Assembly: GCF_001748145.1 (NCBI RefSeq)
Contig: NZ_BCQA01000001.1
Coordinates: 3,126,501-3,190,500 of the forward strand
DNA length: 64,000 nucleotides
Direction: 5' to 3'
Source of the DNA: Bosea sp. BIWAKO-01
Lineage (GTDB): Bacteria > Pseudomonadota > Alphaproteobacteria > Rhizobiales > Beijerinckiaceae
Positions 30,958-39,810 of the stretch are shown here, piece by piece; the stretch's first letter is position 1, and every line of letters begins with the position of its first letter. The notes beneath the pieces were generated by a model. The model ran no database searches. It was not told the origin of the DNA and saw nothing but the letters and a program-made list of their open reading frames with translations. Made by a program: the position numbers and the translations under genes.

Positions 30958-31476
30958 ATGATGACCGGGATGTCCGGGAAGCCGGAGCAGGCCACGGAGA
31001 ACGAGGTCGCCGAACCGGTTGCCGAGAAGCGGACCAAGCCGCGCAAATCGGCGTTGAAGGCGCAGCTGGGCGAGGTCGTCCTTCTTTCGGGTGGCAATCC
31101 CCAGATTGCCAAGGGATATGGTGCGGCCCCCGTGCAGGCCTATATCGCGGCCATGCCGGGCTGGAAAAGCGATGTCGGACGCCGCCTCGATGCCATCATC
31201 GAGCGCACCGTTCCCGGCGCGCGCAAGGCGGTCAAATGGAATTCGCCCTTCTATGGTGTCGGGGAGCAGGACCAAGGCTGGTTCCTCGGCTTTCATTGCC
31301 TCACGACATACGTCAAAGTTGCGTTCTTCCGCGGCGCATCGCTGAGCCCTGTTCCGCCCGGCGCGTCCAAACAGAAGGAGGTGCGCTATCTCGATATCCA
31401 TGAGGGCGAACTCGATGAGGCGCAGTTCGCCGCCTGGGTGAAACAAGCGAGCCAGCTGCCCGGCGAGAAAATGTAA
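30958..31476 (+). CDS. DUF1801 (YdhG/YjhT-like) domain protein
   Basis: A 172-residue soluble protein. VQAYIAAMPGWKSDVGRRLDAIIERTVPGARKAVKWNSPFYGV is split here only to note the DUF1801 core: VPGARKAVKWNSPFYG and LTTYVKVAFFRGASL. The first ~45 residues are charged and Lys-rich and probably disordered. The start may be 30958 or the adjacent ATG at 30961; it begins two bases after the previous stop. Function unknown, though frequently next to ArsR/SRPBCC genes. The 275 bp after it, up to the thiolase, show no gene. Confidence 0.85.
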   Translation: MMTGMSGKPEQATENEVAEPVAEKRTKPRKSALKAQLGEVVLLSGGNPQIAKGYGAAPVQAYIAAMPGWKSDVGRRLDAIIERTVPGARKAVKWNSPFYGVGEQDQGWFLGFHCLTTYVKVAFFRGASLSPVPPGASKQKEVRYLDIHEGELDEAQFAAWVKQASQLPGEKM

Positions 31477-31751
31477 GCCGTCAGTTGGAGGTGCCGCGGG
31501 CACAGGTGGGCGCGGAAAGATCGACCAGGCAAGCCCAGCACGGTCTCCAGCGCTGTACAGAGAGCCGACGCAGAGTGCGCGAACAGGCTCATCCTCTCCC
31601 CTCGCGGCCGGCAACGCGCTATATCGCTACGAGCGGGGCTTCACGGGCAGTCCCCCTTTCTGCGCACGGCCGGATTGCGCTGTTTCCGGCTTGAACGATA
31701 CCGTGGTCGGGCGCAGATAAGTGTAACTGCACATTACTCTGAGAGGTCGTC

Positions 31752-32921
31752 ATGAGCGCTGCAATCGTCGGCTGGGCCCACACGCCGTTCGGCAAGCAGG
31801 ATGCCGAAACCATCGAGAGCCTGATCGTCCGCGTGGCGACGGACGCGCTGGTCGATGCGGGCATTACCGCCGAACAGGTCGATGAGATCGTTCTCGGCCA
31901 CTACAATGCCGGCTTCTCCGCGCAGGATTTCACCGCCTCGCTCGTGCTGCAGGCGGACCCGGCGCTGCGCTTCAAGCCGACGACGCGGGTCGAGAATGCC
32001 TGCGCCACCGGCTCTGCCGCCGTGCACCAGGGCGTGCGCGCCATCAAGGCCGGCGATGCCAAGATCGTGCTCGTCGTCGGTGTCGAGCAGATGACCAAGA
32101 CACCTTCGGCCGATATCGGCAAATTCCTGCTCAAGGCCTCCTATCTGCCGGAAGATGGTGAGACACCCGGTGGCTTCGCCGGCGTGTTCGGCAAGATTGC
32201 CGCTGCTTATTTCCAGCGCCATGGCGATCAGTCGGATGCGCTCGCCATGATCGCGGCCAAGAACCACAAGAACGGCGTCGAGAACCCCTATGCCCAGATG
32301 CGCAAGGATCTCGGCTTCGCCTTCTGCCGCGAGGAGAGCGAGAAGAACCCCTATGTCGCCGGGCCGCTGAAGCGCACCGATTGTTCGCTGGTCTCGGACG
32401 GCGCTGCCGCGCTCGTGCTGGCCGATCAGGCGACTGCGATGGAAATGCGCCGGGCCGTAGGCTTCCGCGGCATGGCCCATGTCCAGGACTTCCTGCCGAT
32501 GTCGAAGCGCGACATCCTCAAGTTCGACGGCTGTGCCGAAGCCTGGAAGAAGGCGCTCGCCGATGCCGGCGTCACGCTTGACGATCTCTCCTTCGTCGAG
32601 ACGCATGACTGCTTCACCGTCGCCGAACTGATCGAATACGAGGCGATGGGCCTGACGAGGGAAGGCGAGGGCGCCCGTGCCATCAAGGAAGGCTGGACGC
32701 AGAAGGACGGCAAGCTGCCGGTCAACGTCTCCGGCGGCCTGAAGGCCAAGGGCCATCCGATCGGCGCGACCGGCGTCTCGATGCATGTGCTCAGCGCCAT
32801 GCAGCTCACCGGCGAGGCGCCCGAAGGCATGCAGGTCCAGGACGCGCGCCTGGGCGGTATCTTCAACATGGGTGGGGCGGCGGTCGCCAACTACGTCTCG
32901 GTGCTCGAGCGGATCAAGTGA
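31752..32921 (+). CDS. Thiolase family protein (SCP-x/acetyl-CoA acetyltransferase-like)
   Basis: A 389-residue thiolase-fold enzyme that makes or cleaves a C-C bond next to a CoA thioester. The acylated cysteine is Cys84 in NACATGSAA, the ETHDCFT histidine motif is near residue 285, and GGLKAKGHPIGATGV near 340 carries the catalytic histidine. The ETHD motif in place of NEAFA points to the SCP2/non-canonical thiolase subfamily rather than PhaA or AtoB. GAGAGGTC precedes the ATG. An MFS gene follows after nine bases, suggesting uptake and degradation of an acid (inference). Confidence 0.9.
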   Translation: MSAAIVGWAHTPFGKQDAETIESLIVRVATDALVDAGITAEQVDEIVLGHYNAGFSAQDFTASLVLQADPALRFKPTTRVENACATGSAAVHQGVRAIKAGDAKIVLVVGVEQMTKTPSADIGKFLLKASYLPEDGETPGGFAGVFGKIAAAYFQRHGDQSDALAMIAAKNHKNGVENPYAQMRKDLGFAFCREESEKNPYVAGPLKRTDCSLVSDGAAALVLADQATAMEMRRAVGFRGMAHVQDFLPMSKRDILKFDGCAEAWKKALADAGVTLDDLSFVETHDCFTVAELIEYEAMGLTREGEGARAIKEGWTQKDGKLPVNVSGGLKAKGHPIGATGVSMHVLSAMQLTGEAPEGMQVQDARLGGIFNMGGAAVANYVSVLERIK

Positions 32922-32930
32922 CCGTCTGAC

Positions 32931-34127
32931 GTGACGATCTTCCTGGCGCTGCTGCCGGCCTATGTCCTCTCGATCTTCTACCGATCCTTCCTGAGCGTCA
33001 TCGCCAACCCGGTGATGACGGATCTGGGGATCGGGCCGCGCGAGCTGGGATTCCTGGGCGCGGCCTGGTTCATAAGCTTCGCCCTGGCGCAGTTCCCGGT
33101 CGGCTGGGCGCTCGACCGGCTGGGGCCGCGCCGGACCGTCGCCGTGACGATGGCAATCGGCTCAGCCGGTGCCTTCCTCTTCGCGACAGCGACGCATGCC
33201 GTCACCGGCACGCTCGGCATGGCGATGATCGGGCTCGGCTGCTCGCCGATCTTCATGTCGGCGCTGTTCCTGTTCGCGCGTACGCAAGATCCCAAGCGCT
33301 TCGGTTTCCTGACCTCGGTCTTCATCGGCCTCGGTTCGGTCGGCAACCTCGTCGGCGCGGCGCCTCTGGCAATCGCGGCTGCCCGCTTCGGCTGGCGGCC
33401 GTCGATGCTGGTCATGGCTGGCTGTTTTCTGGCCGCGGCAGTGTTCGCCGCAGCGCTGGTTCGCGATCCGCCTCGAGCCAAGGCGGCCTCAGGTGGTCAC
33501 GAAGGCCTGCTCAAGGGGCTGCGGAGCATTCTTGCGCTCCGCCCGCTCTGGCTGCTCGCGCCGATCACCCTTAGCGGCTACGCGATCATCGCGACGGTCC
33601 GCGGTCTCTGGATCGCGCCCTTCATGAGCGACGTGCACGGTTTCGATGCGATCACCAGCGGCCATGTCGCAACCGTGATGGCGCTGACGATGATCGCGGG
33701 CGCCTTCCTCTATGGCGGGCTCGAACAGCGGCTCGGCCGCAGCAAGCCACTGGTCTTATGGGGCACGGTGCTGACCGCGCTTGGCTTCATCGCCCTGGCG
33801 CTTTGGGGAAATGCGCATTCGGCGCTGGCCATCGGCCTGTTCGCGCTCATCGGCGCGACGGGGTTCACCTATGCGGTGTTGATGGCGCATGCACGGCTGT
33901 TCTTTCCCGAACACCTGATCGGGCGTGGCATGACCTGCGTCAATTTCCTGTTCATTGCGGGCGCGGCGGCGATCCAGTCCGGCTCGGGCTGGTTCATTGC
34001 CGAGCAGCGCCAGGCCGGGCTCGACGCCGCGACCACCTTTGCCCATCTCCATTGGGGCTTTGCGGCGCTGCTTCTCGTCCCGAGCGCGATCTACGCCTTC
34101 ATGCCCGAGCGGCCGGGCAAGAGCTGA
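32931..34127 (+). CDS. MFS transporter
   Basis: A 398-residue major facilitator with about 12 hydrophobic segments. The loop 2-3 motif appears as GWALDRLGPRRTV (residues ~58-70). The protein starts within the first membrane helix (MTIFLALLPAYVLSIFYRSF) from a GTG without a good ribosome-binding site, nine bases after the thiolase stop, so it probably relies on coupling. Substrate unknown. It converges on bolA with a five-base gap. Confidence 0.87.
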   Translation: MTIFLALLPAYVLSIFYRSFLSVIANPVMTDLGIGPRELGFLGAAWFISFALAQFPVGWALDRLGPRRTVAVTMAIGSAGAFLFATATHAVTGTLGMAMIGLGCSPIFMSALFLFARTQDPKRFGFLTSVFIGLGSVGNLVGAAPLAIAAARFGWRPSMLVMAGCFLAAAVFAAALVRDPPRAKAASGGHEGLLKGLRSILALRPLWLLAPITLSGYAIIATVRGLWIAPFMSDVHGFDAITSGHVATVMALTMIAGAFLYGGLEQRLGRSKPLVLWGTVLTALGFIALALWGNAHSALAIGLFALIGATGFTYAVLMAHARLFFPEHLIGRGMTCVNFLFIAGAAAIQSGSGWFIAEQRQAGLDAATTFAHLHWGFAALLLVPSAIYAFMPERPGKS

Positions 34128-34132
34128 TCGGC

Positions 34133-34405
34133 TCAGGCCTCGCCTGGCGCCTTGGCGACAATGGCCAGCGCATGTACCCGGTCGGCCAGTTCCTGGGCCA
34201 AGGCCGCGTTGACCAGACGATGACGCTCCAGCCGGCTCTTGCCGGCAAAGGCCGAGGACACGAGTTCGACGCGAAAATGCGTCTCGCCGCCCTCGCGCCA
34301 GCCACCATGGCCCTGGTGCTGATGCGATTCATCGATGACACGCAGATGCTCTGGCGCCAGTGCCGACTCGAGCTTGCTGGTGATGCGTTCCGCCATGCTG
34401 GTCAT
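34133..34405 (-). CDS. bolA: BolA family protein
   Basis: A 90-residue BolA protein. The family core is visible: SALAPEHLRVIDESHQHQGH followed by THFRVELVSSAFAGKSRLERHR and VHALAIVAKAP. BolA proteins partner monothiol glutaredoxins in iron-sulfur trafficking; the conserved His is in the VHAL segment. The start at 34405 has GAGG six bases upstream; an internal ATG at 34396 is possible. It is isolated on this strand between two plus-strand genes. Confidence 0.93.
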   Translation of the reverse strand: MTSMAERITSKLESALAPEHLRVIDESHQHQGHGGWREGGETHFRVELVSSAFAGKSRLERHRLVNAALAQELADRVHALAIVAKAPGEA

Positions 34406-34521
34406 CTGTCGCCTCGTTCCGCTGTGCCGTCAGCAATCGCGGATTGCTTGTCCGGTCTCCGTCGCCGTTTCATAGTCGCCGCCTGGTGTCAGGTGAATGC
34501 GGCATTTCGCTGGAGGTTGGG

Positions 34522-36159
34522 ATGAAGACGAGAACGGCGTTCGCGCTTGGGCTGTTGGCGCTGCTCGGAACCGCTCCCGCTCTGGCGCAGGAGGAAGGCA
34601 AGGTCGCCGACTACAAGCAGAGCGAGGCCGTGCTTGCCCGCTACAAATCCGTGCCGATCCCGCTGGCGACGCCGTCTCTGACACGCGGCACGCCCGGGCT
34701 GACCACGCAGGCCGAGCTCGACGCCTTCGTTGCCGATCTCGCCGCCAAGGCGCCGGCCCAGGTCGTGCTCGGCTCGCTTGGCACGTCGCAGCAGGGGCGT
34801 GATCTGCCCTATCTGATCTTCTCCAAGGAAGGCGCCAGGGATACGGCGGCGCTCAGGGCGCTGGGGCGGCCGATCGTCTGGTTCGTCGGCCAGCAGCACG
34901 GCAACGAGCCGGCCGGTGGTGAAGCGATGCTCGCACTCGCCAATGATCTGGCCACGACCGACCTCAAGGCCGTGCTCGACAAGCTGGTGGTGGTGATCGT
35001 GCCGCGCACCAACCCTGACGGGGCGGCGGCCGACAAACGCACCGGCGCCAACGGCTTCGATCTCAACCGGGATCATCTGCTGCTGACCTTGCCGGAGACG
35101 AAGGCGCTGCATGCCAAGCTCGCCGAGCTGCCGCCCGATGTCATCGTCGACGTGCATGAGTTCTCAGTCGCCAATCGCTGGCTCGAGAAGTTCGGCGGGC
35201 TCAATGCCGCCGATGCGATGATCCTCTACGCGACCAATCCGGCCGTGCCACAGCAGACGACGAAGCTCGCCTCCGAGCTGGTCAAGCCTGCGATGGACAA
35301 GGCGATGGCCGAGAAGGGGCTCTCCTCCTTCTGGTATTTCACGACGGGCTACAACAAGGACGACAAGGTCGTCTCGATGGGCGGCAATGCGCCCGGCATC
35401 GCGCGCAACCTGTTCGGACTTTCAGGCGCGGTCTCCTTCCTGATCGAGACGCGCGGCGTCGGCCTCAAACTCGAGAACCTGGAGCGGCGCATCGCGACGC
35501 ATTACGTCATTTCCCGGTCGGTTCTCGATACGATCGCCGCCAATGACAAGGCCGTGCTGCAGGCGGTCGCGGCTGCGCGCGGCGAACTGGCGAAGAACGA
35601 AGGCGAACTGGTCGTCGGCCACCGTATTGCCACCGTCAAGATGGCGATCCCGCTGGTCAATCCCGACACGGCCGCCGACATGCCGACAGAAGTCGATTTC
35701 CGCGACTCGCGCCAGGTCACGGTCACCGGGCGCCGGGTGCGGCCCGAAGGCTATATCGTGCTTGCCTCGGGCCAGCCTGCGGTTGAAGCCCTGAAGCTGA
35801 AGGGCATCGCCGTCTGCGCATTGGGCGGGCCGGCTTCGCTCGATATCGAGGCCTTCGTCGTCGAGCAGAAGGGGACGGTGAAGAAGGCCGACCGCGAGAA
35901 CATCAATCCGGACCAGGCGGTGAAGGTCGAGCTCAGGTCGCGCCGGCTGGACGTTCCGGCGACCGCTGTCTTCGTGCCGATGACGCAATCGGGGGCGAAT
36001 GTCATCGCCGCCTCATTCGAGCCGGATTCTCCGGGCTCTCATGTCGGCGTCGGCCTGGTCGAGGTCGCGGCGGATTCGGGCGAGGCTCCGATCTACCGCG
36101 TGCCGCGTGGGGCCAGGCCGATATTGGCTTCGGGCGGGGATCCCGCATGCAGCCGTTGA
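34522..36159 (+). CDS. Secreted M14 family zinc carboxypeptidase
   Basis: A 545-residue exported metallopeptidase. A signal peptide ends near residue 22 (LLGTAPALAQ). The M14 domain spans about residues 60-320: zinc ligands His126 and Glu129 (QQHGNEPAGGE) and His212 (VDVHEFS), substrate-binding NPDG (164-167) and LNRD (181-184), and a catalytic Glu likely in FLIETRG near 314. The C-terminal ~200 residues look beta-rich, with no domain I can name. The ATG follows GGAGG. It acts in the periplasm on peptides or peptidoglycan fragments; it is isolated, so its substrate is not indicated. Confidence 0.9.
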   Translation: MKTRTAFALGLLALLGTAPALAQEEGKVADYKQSEAVLARYKSVPIPLATPSLTRGTPGLTTQAELDAFVADLAAKAPAQVVLGSLGTSQQGRDLPYLIFSKEGARDTAALRALGRPIVWFVGQQHGNEPAGGEAMLALANDLATTDLKAVLDKLVVVIVPRTNPDGAAADKRTGANGFDLNRDHLLLTLPETKALHAKLAELPPDVIVDVHEFSVANRWLEKFGGLNAADAMILYATNPAVPQQTTKLASELVKPAMDKAMAEKGLSSFWYFTTGYNKDDKVVSMGGNAPGIARNLFGLSGAVSFLIETRGVGLKLENLERRIATHYVISRSVLDTIAANDKAVLQAVAAARGELAKNEGELVVGHRIATVKMAIPLVNPDTAADMPTEVDFRDSRQVTVTGRRVRPEGYIVLASGQPAVEALKLKGIAVCALGGPASLDIEAFVVEQKGTVKKADRENINPDQAVKVELRSRRLDVPATAVFVPMTQSGANVIAASFEPDSPGSHVGVGLVEVAADSGEAPIYRVPRGARPILASGGDPACSR

Positions 36160-36335
36160 GACTGGCGCAGCGCGTCATTATCTAGGACGCATTGACGGCC
36201 ACCCGGATTGCTGGGATTCTGACGCAATCGGGGCCGATCTCTGCAGCGTTTCGAATGTGTCCGCCGCAGGCGCCTAACAGCGCCTGTCGTGCAGAGCTTG
36301 TCCGTTTGGCTTTCCGCCCGCATAACCGAGAGACC

Positions 36336-36956
36336 ATGAATTTCAATTCTCGCCTTTTCGACCGGATCAGGATCGGCCCTTCCGAGGCGGAAGAGGTGGT
36401 CGAGACTGTGGCTGTGCGCTGCGACCATTCCGGTTGCCAGCGCGCCGGTGAGTTCCGCGCGCCGAAGGGCAGGGGGCGGGAAGGCCAGTTCTTCCAGTTC
36501 TGCCTCGAACATGTGAAGGCCTATAACGCGACCTATAACTACTTCTCCGGCATGAATGACGAGGCGCTCGCCGCCTATCAGAAGCAGGAAGAGATCGGCC
36601 ACCGGCCAACCTGGAAACTCGGCGTCAATTCCAAGGCGGCACGCATGTCGCAGCGCGGACGCGCAGCGGCTGCCGGCGATGCCGGGCCCGAGGTGCAGGA
36701 CGGTTTCAACATCTTTGGCACGCGCCGGGAGCAGCAGGCCGCAAAACCAGAGCCTCGCGTCGGCGCCGTGGCGCGCAAGGCGCTCGACGCGCTCGGGCTG
36801 GACGACACGGCCGATTCCGTCGCGATCAAGGCGCGCTACAAGGAACTGGTGAAGCGCTTCCATCCCGATGCCAATGGCGGCGACCGCTCGTGCGAAGGCA
36901 CGCTGCAGGAGATCCTCAAGGCGTATCAGCAGCTGAAGACCACCGGTCTGGTCTGA
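36336..36956 (+). CDS. J-domain protein (DnaJ-like)
   Basis: A 206-residue cytosolic protein with a C-terminal J domain (about 147-205) holding the HPD motif at 176-178 (VKRFHPDANGGD), needed to stimulate DnaK ATPase. The N-terminal part has conserved-looking Cys/His residues (RCDHSGCQRAGEFRAPKG, FCLEHVKAYN) that might bind zinc. It lacks the Gly/Phe and zinc-finger regions of DnaJ itself, so it is a specialised co-chaperone. This architecture is common in Hyphomicrobiales, often near bolA, which is 1.9 kb away. Confidence 0.9.
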   Translation: MNFNSRLFDRIRIGPSEAEEVVETVAVRCDHSGCQRAGEFRAPKGRGREGQFFQFCLEHVKAYNATYNYFSGMNDEALAAYQKQEEIGHRPTWKLGVNSKAARMSQRGRAAAAGDAGPEVQDGFNIFGTRREQQAAKPEPRVGAVARKALDALGLDDTADSVAIKARYKELVKRFHPDANGGDRSCEGTLQEILKAYQQLKTTGLV

Positions 36957-37027
36957 GGGACCTATCGGGCCCTCTGGGATGATTGTGTGACGCAACCTGC
37001 TGCGCTGCCGATGGCGCGTCTGGTGTC

Positions 37028-39019
37028 CTATACCTGCGTTTTCGCCGCAAGCCCGGCGACATCCGCGATGATCCCGTCCAGGGCGAAATCCTTTGGCGTA
37101 TAGACCGCCGCCACGCCCATGTTGCGCAGCGCGTTCTCGTCGTCGGGCGGGATGATGCCGCCGACCACGACCGGGATCGTCATGCCGGCGACACGCAGCC
37201 GGGCCGTGACATCGCGCACCAATGGCAGATGCGAACCGGAGAGGATCGAGAGGCCGATGATGTCGGCCTTGGTTTCCTGCGCCTGCGTGACGATCTCCTC
37301 AGGGGTCTGGCGAATGCCACCATAGTTCACCGCCATGCCGGCATCGCGGGCGCGGACGGCGATCTGCTCGGCGCCGTTGGAATGACCGTCGAGGCCAGGC
37401 TTGCCGACGAGGAAGCGCGGCGGGCGGCCGAGTTTTTCGGTTGCGCGCGCGACCGCGGCCTTGACGGTCGCAAGGCCGGGATCGTCGCCCCGCTTGCCGG
37501 TATCGACGCCGGTCGGGGCGCGATACTCGCCAAAGATCTCGCGCAGGGCCTGGGCCCATTCGCCGGTGGTGACGCCGGCCTTGGCGCAGGCGATCGAGGC
37601 CGGCATGACGTTTCGGACTTCCCTGGCGGCTGCCGAGAGCTCCGCGAGCGCAGCCTGTGCTGCCTTGGCGTCGCGGGCCGACCGCCAGGCCTTGAGCCGG
37701 CCGATGGCTTCCAGCTCCACGGAATCCGGCACGGTGACGACATTGCCCTCTCCGGTCGAGAGCGGTGAGGGTTCGCTGGTGGTGAATTTGTTGACCCCGA
37801 CGACGATCTGTTCACCGCGCTCGATCGCCTCGATGCGGCGTGCGCCGTTCTCGACCAGCGCCTGTTTCATGTAGCCGGACTCGACTGCGGCCAGCGCGCC
37901 GCCCATGGCATCGATCTTCGCGAGTTCGTCGAGGGCGGCGGCCTTCAATTCCTCGACCTTGGCGTCGATCGCGGCCGAGCCGTCGAAGATGTCGCCGAAT
38001 TCGAGCAGGTCGGTCTCGTAGGCCAGGACCTGTTGCATGCGCAGGGACCATTGCTGGTCGAAGGGGCGGGGCAGTCCCAGGGCCTCGTTCCAGGCCGGAA
38101 GCTGGACGGCCCGTGCACGCGCCTTCTTCGAGAGGGTCACTGCCAGCATCTCGATCAGGATGCGGTAGACATTGTTCTCGGCCTGCGGCTCGGTCAGGCC
38201 GAGAGAATTGACCTGCACGCCGTAGCGGAAGCGGCGCATCGCCTCCTCCTGCACGCCATAGCGCTTCAGCGTGATATCGTCCCAGAGATCGACGAAAGCC
38301 CGCATCTTGCAGAGTTCCGTGATGAAGCGCATGCCGGCATTGACGAAGAACGAGATGCGCCCGACGATTCCCGGAAATTCCGCTTCGCTGACCTCCGGCT
38401 GAGCCTGAATCGAGTCGAGCAGCGCGATCGCGGTGGCGAGCGCATAGGAGAGTTCTTGCACCGGCGAGGCGCCCGCTTCCTGCAAATGATAGGAGCAGAC
38501 GTTGGTCGGGTTCCATTTCGGCAGCTCGCGCGCCGTGAATACAACGATATCGGTGGTCAGCTGCATCGATGGGCGCGGGGGGAACACATAGGTACCGCGC
38601 GACAGGTATTCCTTGACGAGATCGTTCTGGGTCGTGCCCTGCAGCGTCGCGCGGGGGGCGCCCTGCTCATCGGCAACCGCGACGTAAAGCGAGAGCAGCC
38701 AGGCGGCGGTCGCGTTGATCGTCATCGAGGTGTTCATCTGCGCCAGCGGGATCTGGTCGAACAGAGCCCGCATGTCGCCGAGATGGCTGACCGGCACGCC
38801 GACCTTGCCGACCTCGCCGCGCGATAGCACATGGTCGGGATCGTAGCCGGTCTGGGTCGGCAGATCGAAGGCGACGGACAGGCCGGTCTGCCCCTTGGCG
38901 AGATTGGTGCGATAGAGCTTGTTCGATTCGGCCGCGTCCGAATGGCCCGCATAGGTGCGGAAGATCCAGGGCTTCTCACGCTGCGCCGGCTTGTCGCCGA
39001 TCGGGCCGATCGCGTTCAT
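37028..39019 (-). CDS. meaA: Adenosylcobalamin-dependent acyl-CoA mutase, probably ethylmalonyl-CoA mutase (MeaA/Ecm)
   Basis: A 663-residue B12-dependent mutase. The N-terminal barrel begins WIFRTYAGHSDAAESNKLYR and includes FDLPTQTGYDPDH; the C-terminal B12 domain has the axial His546 in GLDGHSNGAEQ and ends in the SILSGSHLPLV/VVGGIIPPDD pattern. It is clearly shorter than methylmalonyl-CoA mutase large subunits (~710) and matches MeaA-type proteins, which convert ethylmalonyl-CoA to methylsuccinyl-CoA in the ethylmalonyl-CoA pathway for C2 assimilation. GGGAGC precedes the ATG at 39019. No ccr or mcd gene is in the window. The exact substrate is a family-level inference. Confidence 0.88.
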   Translation of the reverse strand: MNAIGPIGDKPAQREKPWIFRTYAGHSDAAESNKLYRTNLAKGQTGLSVAFDLPTQTGYDPDHVLSRGEVGKVGVPVSHLGDMRALFDQIPLAQMNTSMTINATAAWLLSLYVAVADEQGAPRATLQGTTQNDLVKEYLSRGTYVFPPRPSMQLTTDIVVFTARELPKWNPTNVCSYHLQEAGASPVQELSYALATAIALLDSIQAQPEVSEAEFPGIVGRISFFVNAGMRFITELCKMRAFVDLWDDITLKRYGVQEEAMRRFRYGVQVNSLGLTEPQAENNVYRILIEMLAVTLSKKARARAVQLPAWNEALGLPRPFDQQWSLRMQQVLAYETDLLEFGDIFDGSAAIDAKVEELKAAALDELAKIDAMGGALAAVESGYMKQALVENGARRIEAIERGEQIVVGVNKFTTSEPSPLSTGEGNVVTVPDSVELEAIGRLKAWRSARDAKAAQAALAELSAAAREVRNVMPASIACAKAGVTTGEWAQALREIFGEYRAPTGVDTGKRGDDPGLATVKAAVARATEKLGRPPRFLVGKPGLDGHSNGAEQIAVRARDAGMAVNYGGIRQTPEEIVTQAQETKADIIGLSILSGSHLPLVRDVTARLRVAGMTIPVVVGGIIPPDDENALRNMGVAAVYTPKDFALDGIIADVAGLAAKTQV

Positions 39020-39132
39020 TGCCGCTCCCTTGCCGTTCCACCCAGGACCCAATGCAATCTCAATGTTGCACTGCGGCGAAGATAACGCCAGAGGGCCGCG
39101 CAAGTCGCCTCCGACCTTCGGATGAGCCGGCG

Positions 39133-39657
39133 CTACGCGCTGCCGGACAGGTGCCTGGCCTGGCTGAACCGTGGTTTCCTGCCGGGGGCCTGGCCGCCGA
39201 TCTCCAGGAGCTGGTTGGATTTCTGGGTATCGAGGATCACCATGGTCGAGGTCTCCGCGACGCAGGGAATCGCCTGCAATGCAGCACTGATGAAGGTGCG
39301 GAGCGCCTCGATATCCCTGACCCAGACGCGCAAGAGATAGTCGACATTGCCGGTGACCAGCAGGCATTCCGTGATCTCGGGCTGGCCCTGGATCGCGGTC
39401 ATGAACTGGCTTGCCGCATCCGGACTTTGCTTGGCCAGTTTCACGCTCACCATCACGCAGATGCCGAACCCGAGAGCAGTCGGACTGATCTGCGCCGAGT
39501 ACCCCTCGATGACGCCGGCATCTTCGAGCCGTTTGATCCGGCGGCTGCACGGCGTCGGCGAAAGGCCGACTTTCTCGGCGAGTTCGAGCGTCGAGATACG
39601 CCCGTTATCCTGAAGCGCGGCCAGGATCCGGCGGTCGATCCGGTCCAGTTCGATCAT
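39133..39657 (-). CDS. Lrp/AsnC family transcriptional regulator
   Basis: A 174-residue regulator with an N-terminal helix-turn-helix (ELDRIDRRILAALQDNGRIS, LSPTPCSRRIKRLEDAGVI) and a RAM ligand domain (VTGNVDYLLRVWVRDIEAL). The basic C-terminal tail after residue 155 is extra. It diverges from an aminotransferase gene 153 bp away, so it likely senses an amino acid and controls that gene (inference). It is distinct from the PutR-like protein at 19964. Confidence 0.91.
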   Translation of the reverse strand: MIELDRIDRRILAALQDNGRISTLELAEKVGLSPTPCSRRIKRLEDAGVIEGYSAQISPTALGFGICVMVSVKLAKQSPDAASQFMTAIQGQPEITECLLVTGNVDYLLRVWVRDIEALRTFISAALQAIPCVAETSTMVILDTQKSNQLLEIGGQAPGRKPRFSQARHLSGSA

Positions 39658-39748
39658 GGGTGATTTTCACTCCAGAATAGAGATTTAGTGGTGATTATCC
39701 GCGAGAGTTATGACGTATTTCGAAATATTGCACGGATTCGCTCGCATC

Positions 39749-39765
39749 GCGACTGCTATAGTCGC
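39749..39765. promoter_or_regulatory. Palindrome in the Lrp/aminotransferase divergent promoter
   Basis: GCGACTGCTATAGTCGC is a perfect 6-bp inverted repeat around five bases, 45 bases before the aminotransferase start. Its centre contains CTATAG, so it may overlap a -10 region. It is a candidate site for the divergent Lrp-type regulator; Lrp sites are degenerate, so the assignment is tentative. Confidence 0.4.
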
Positions 39766-39810
39766 TCAAAGGACATCGTGCCTGGCTGAAGCGAAGGTGG
39801 TTCAAGCGTC

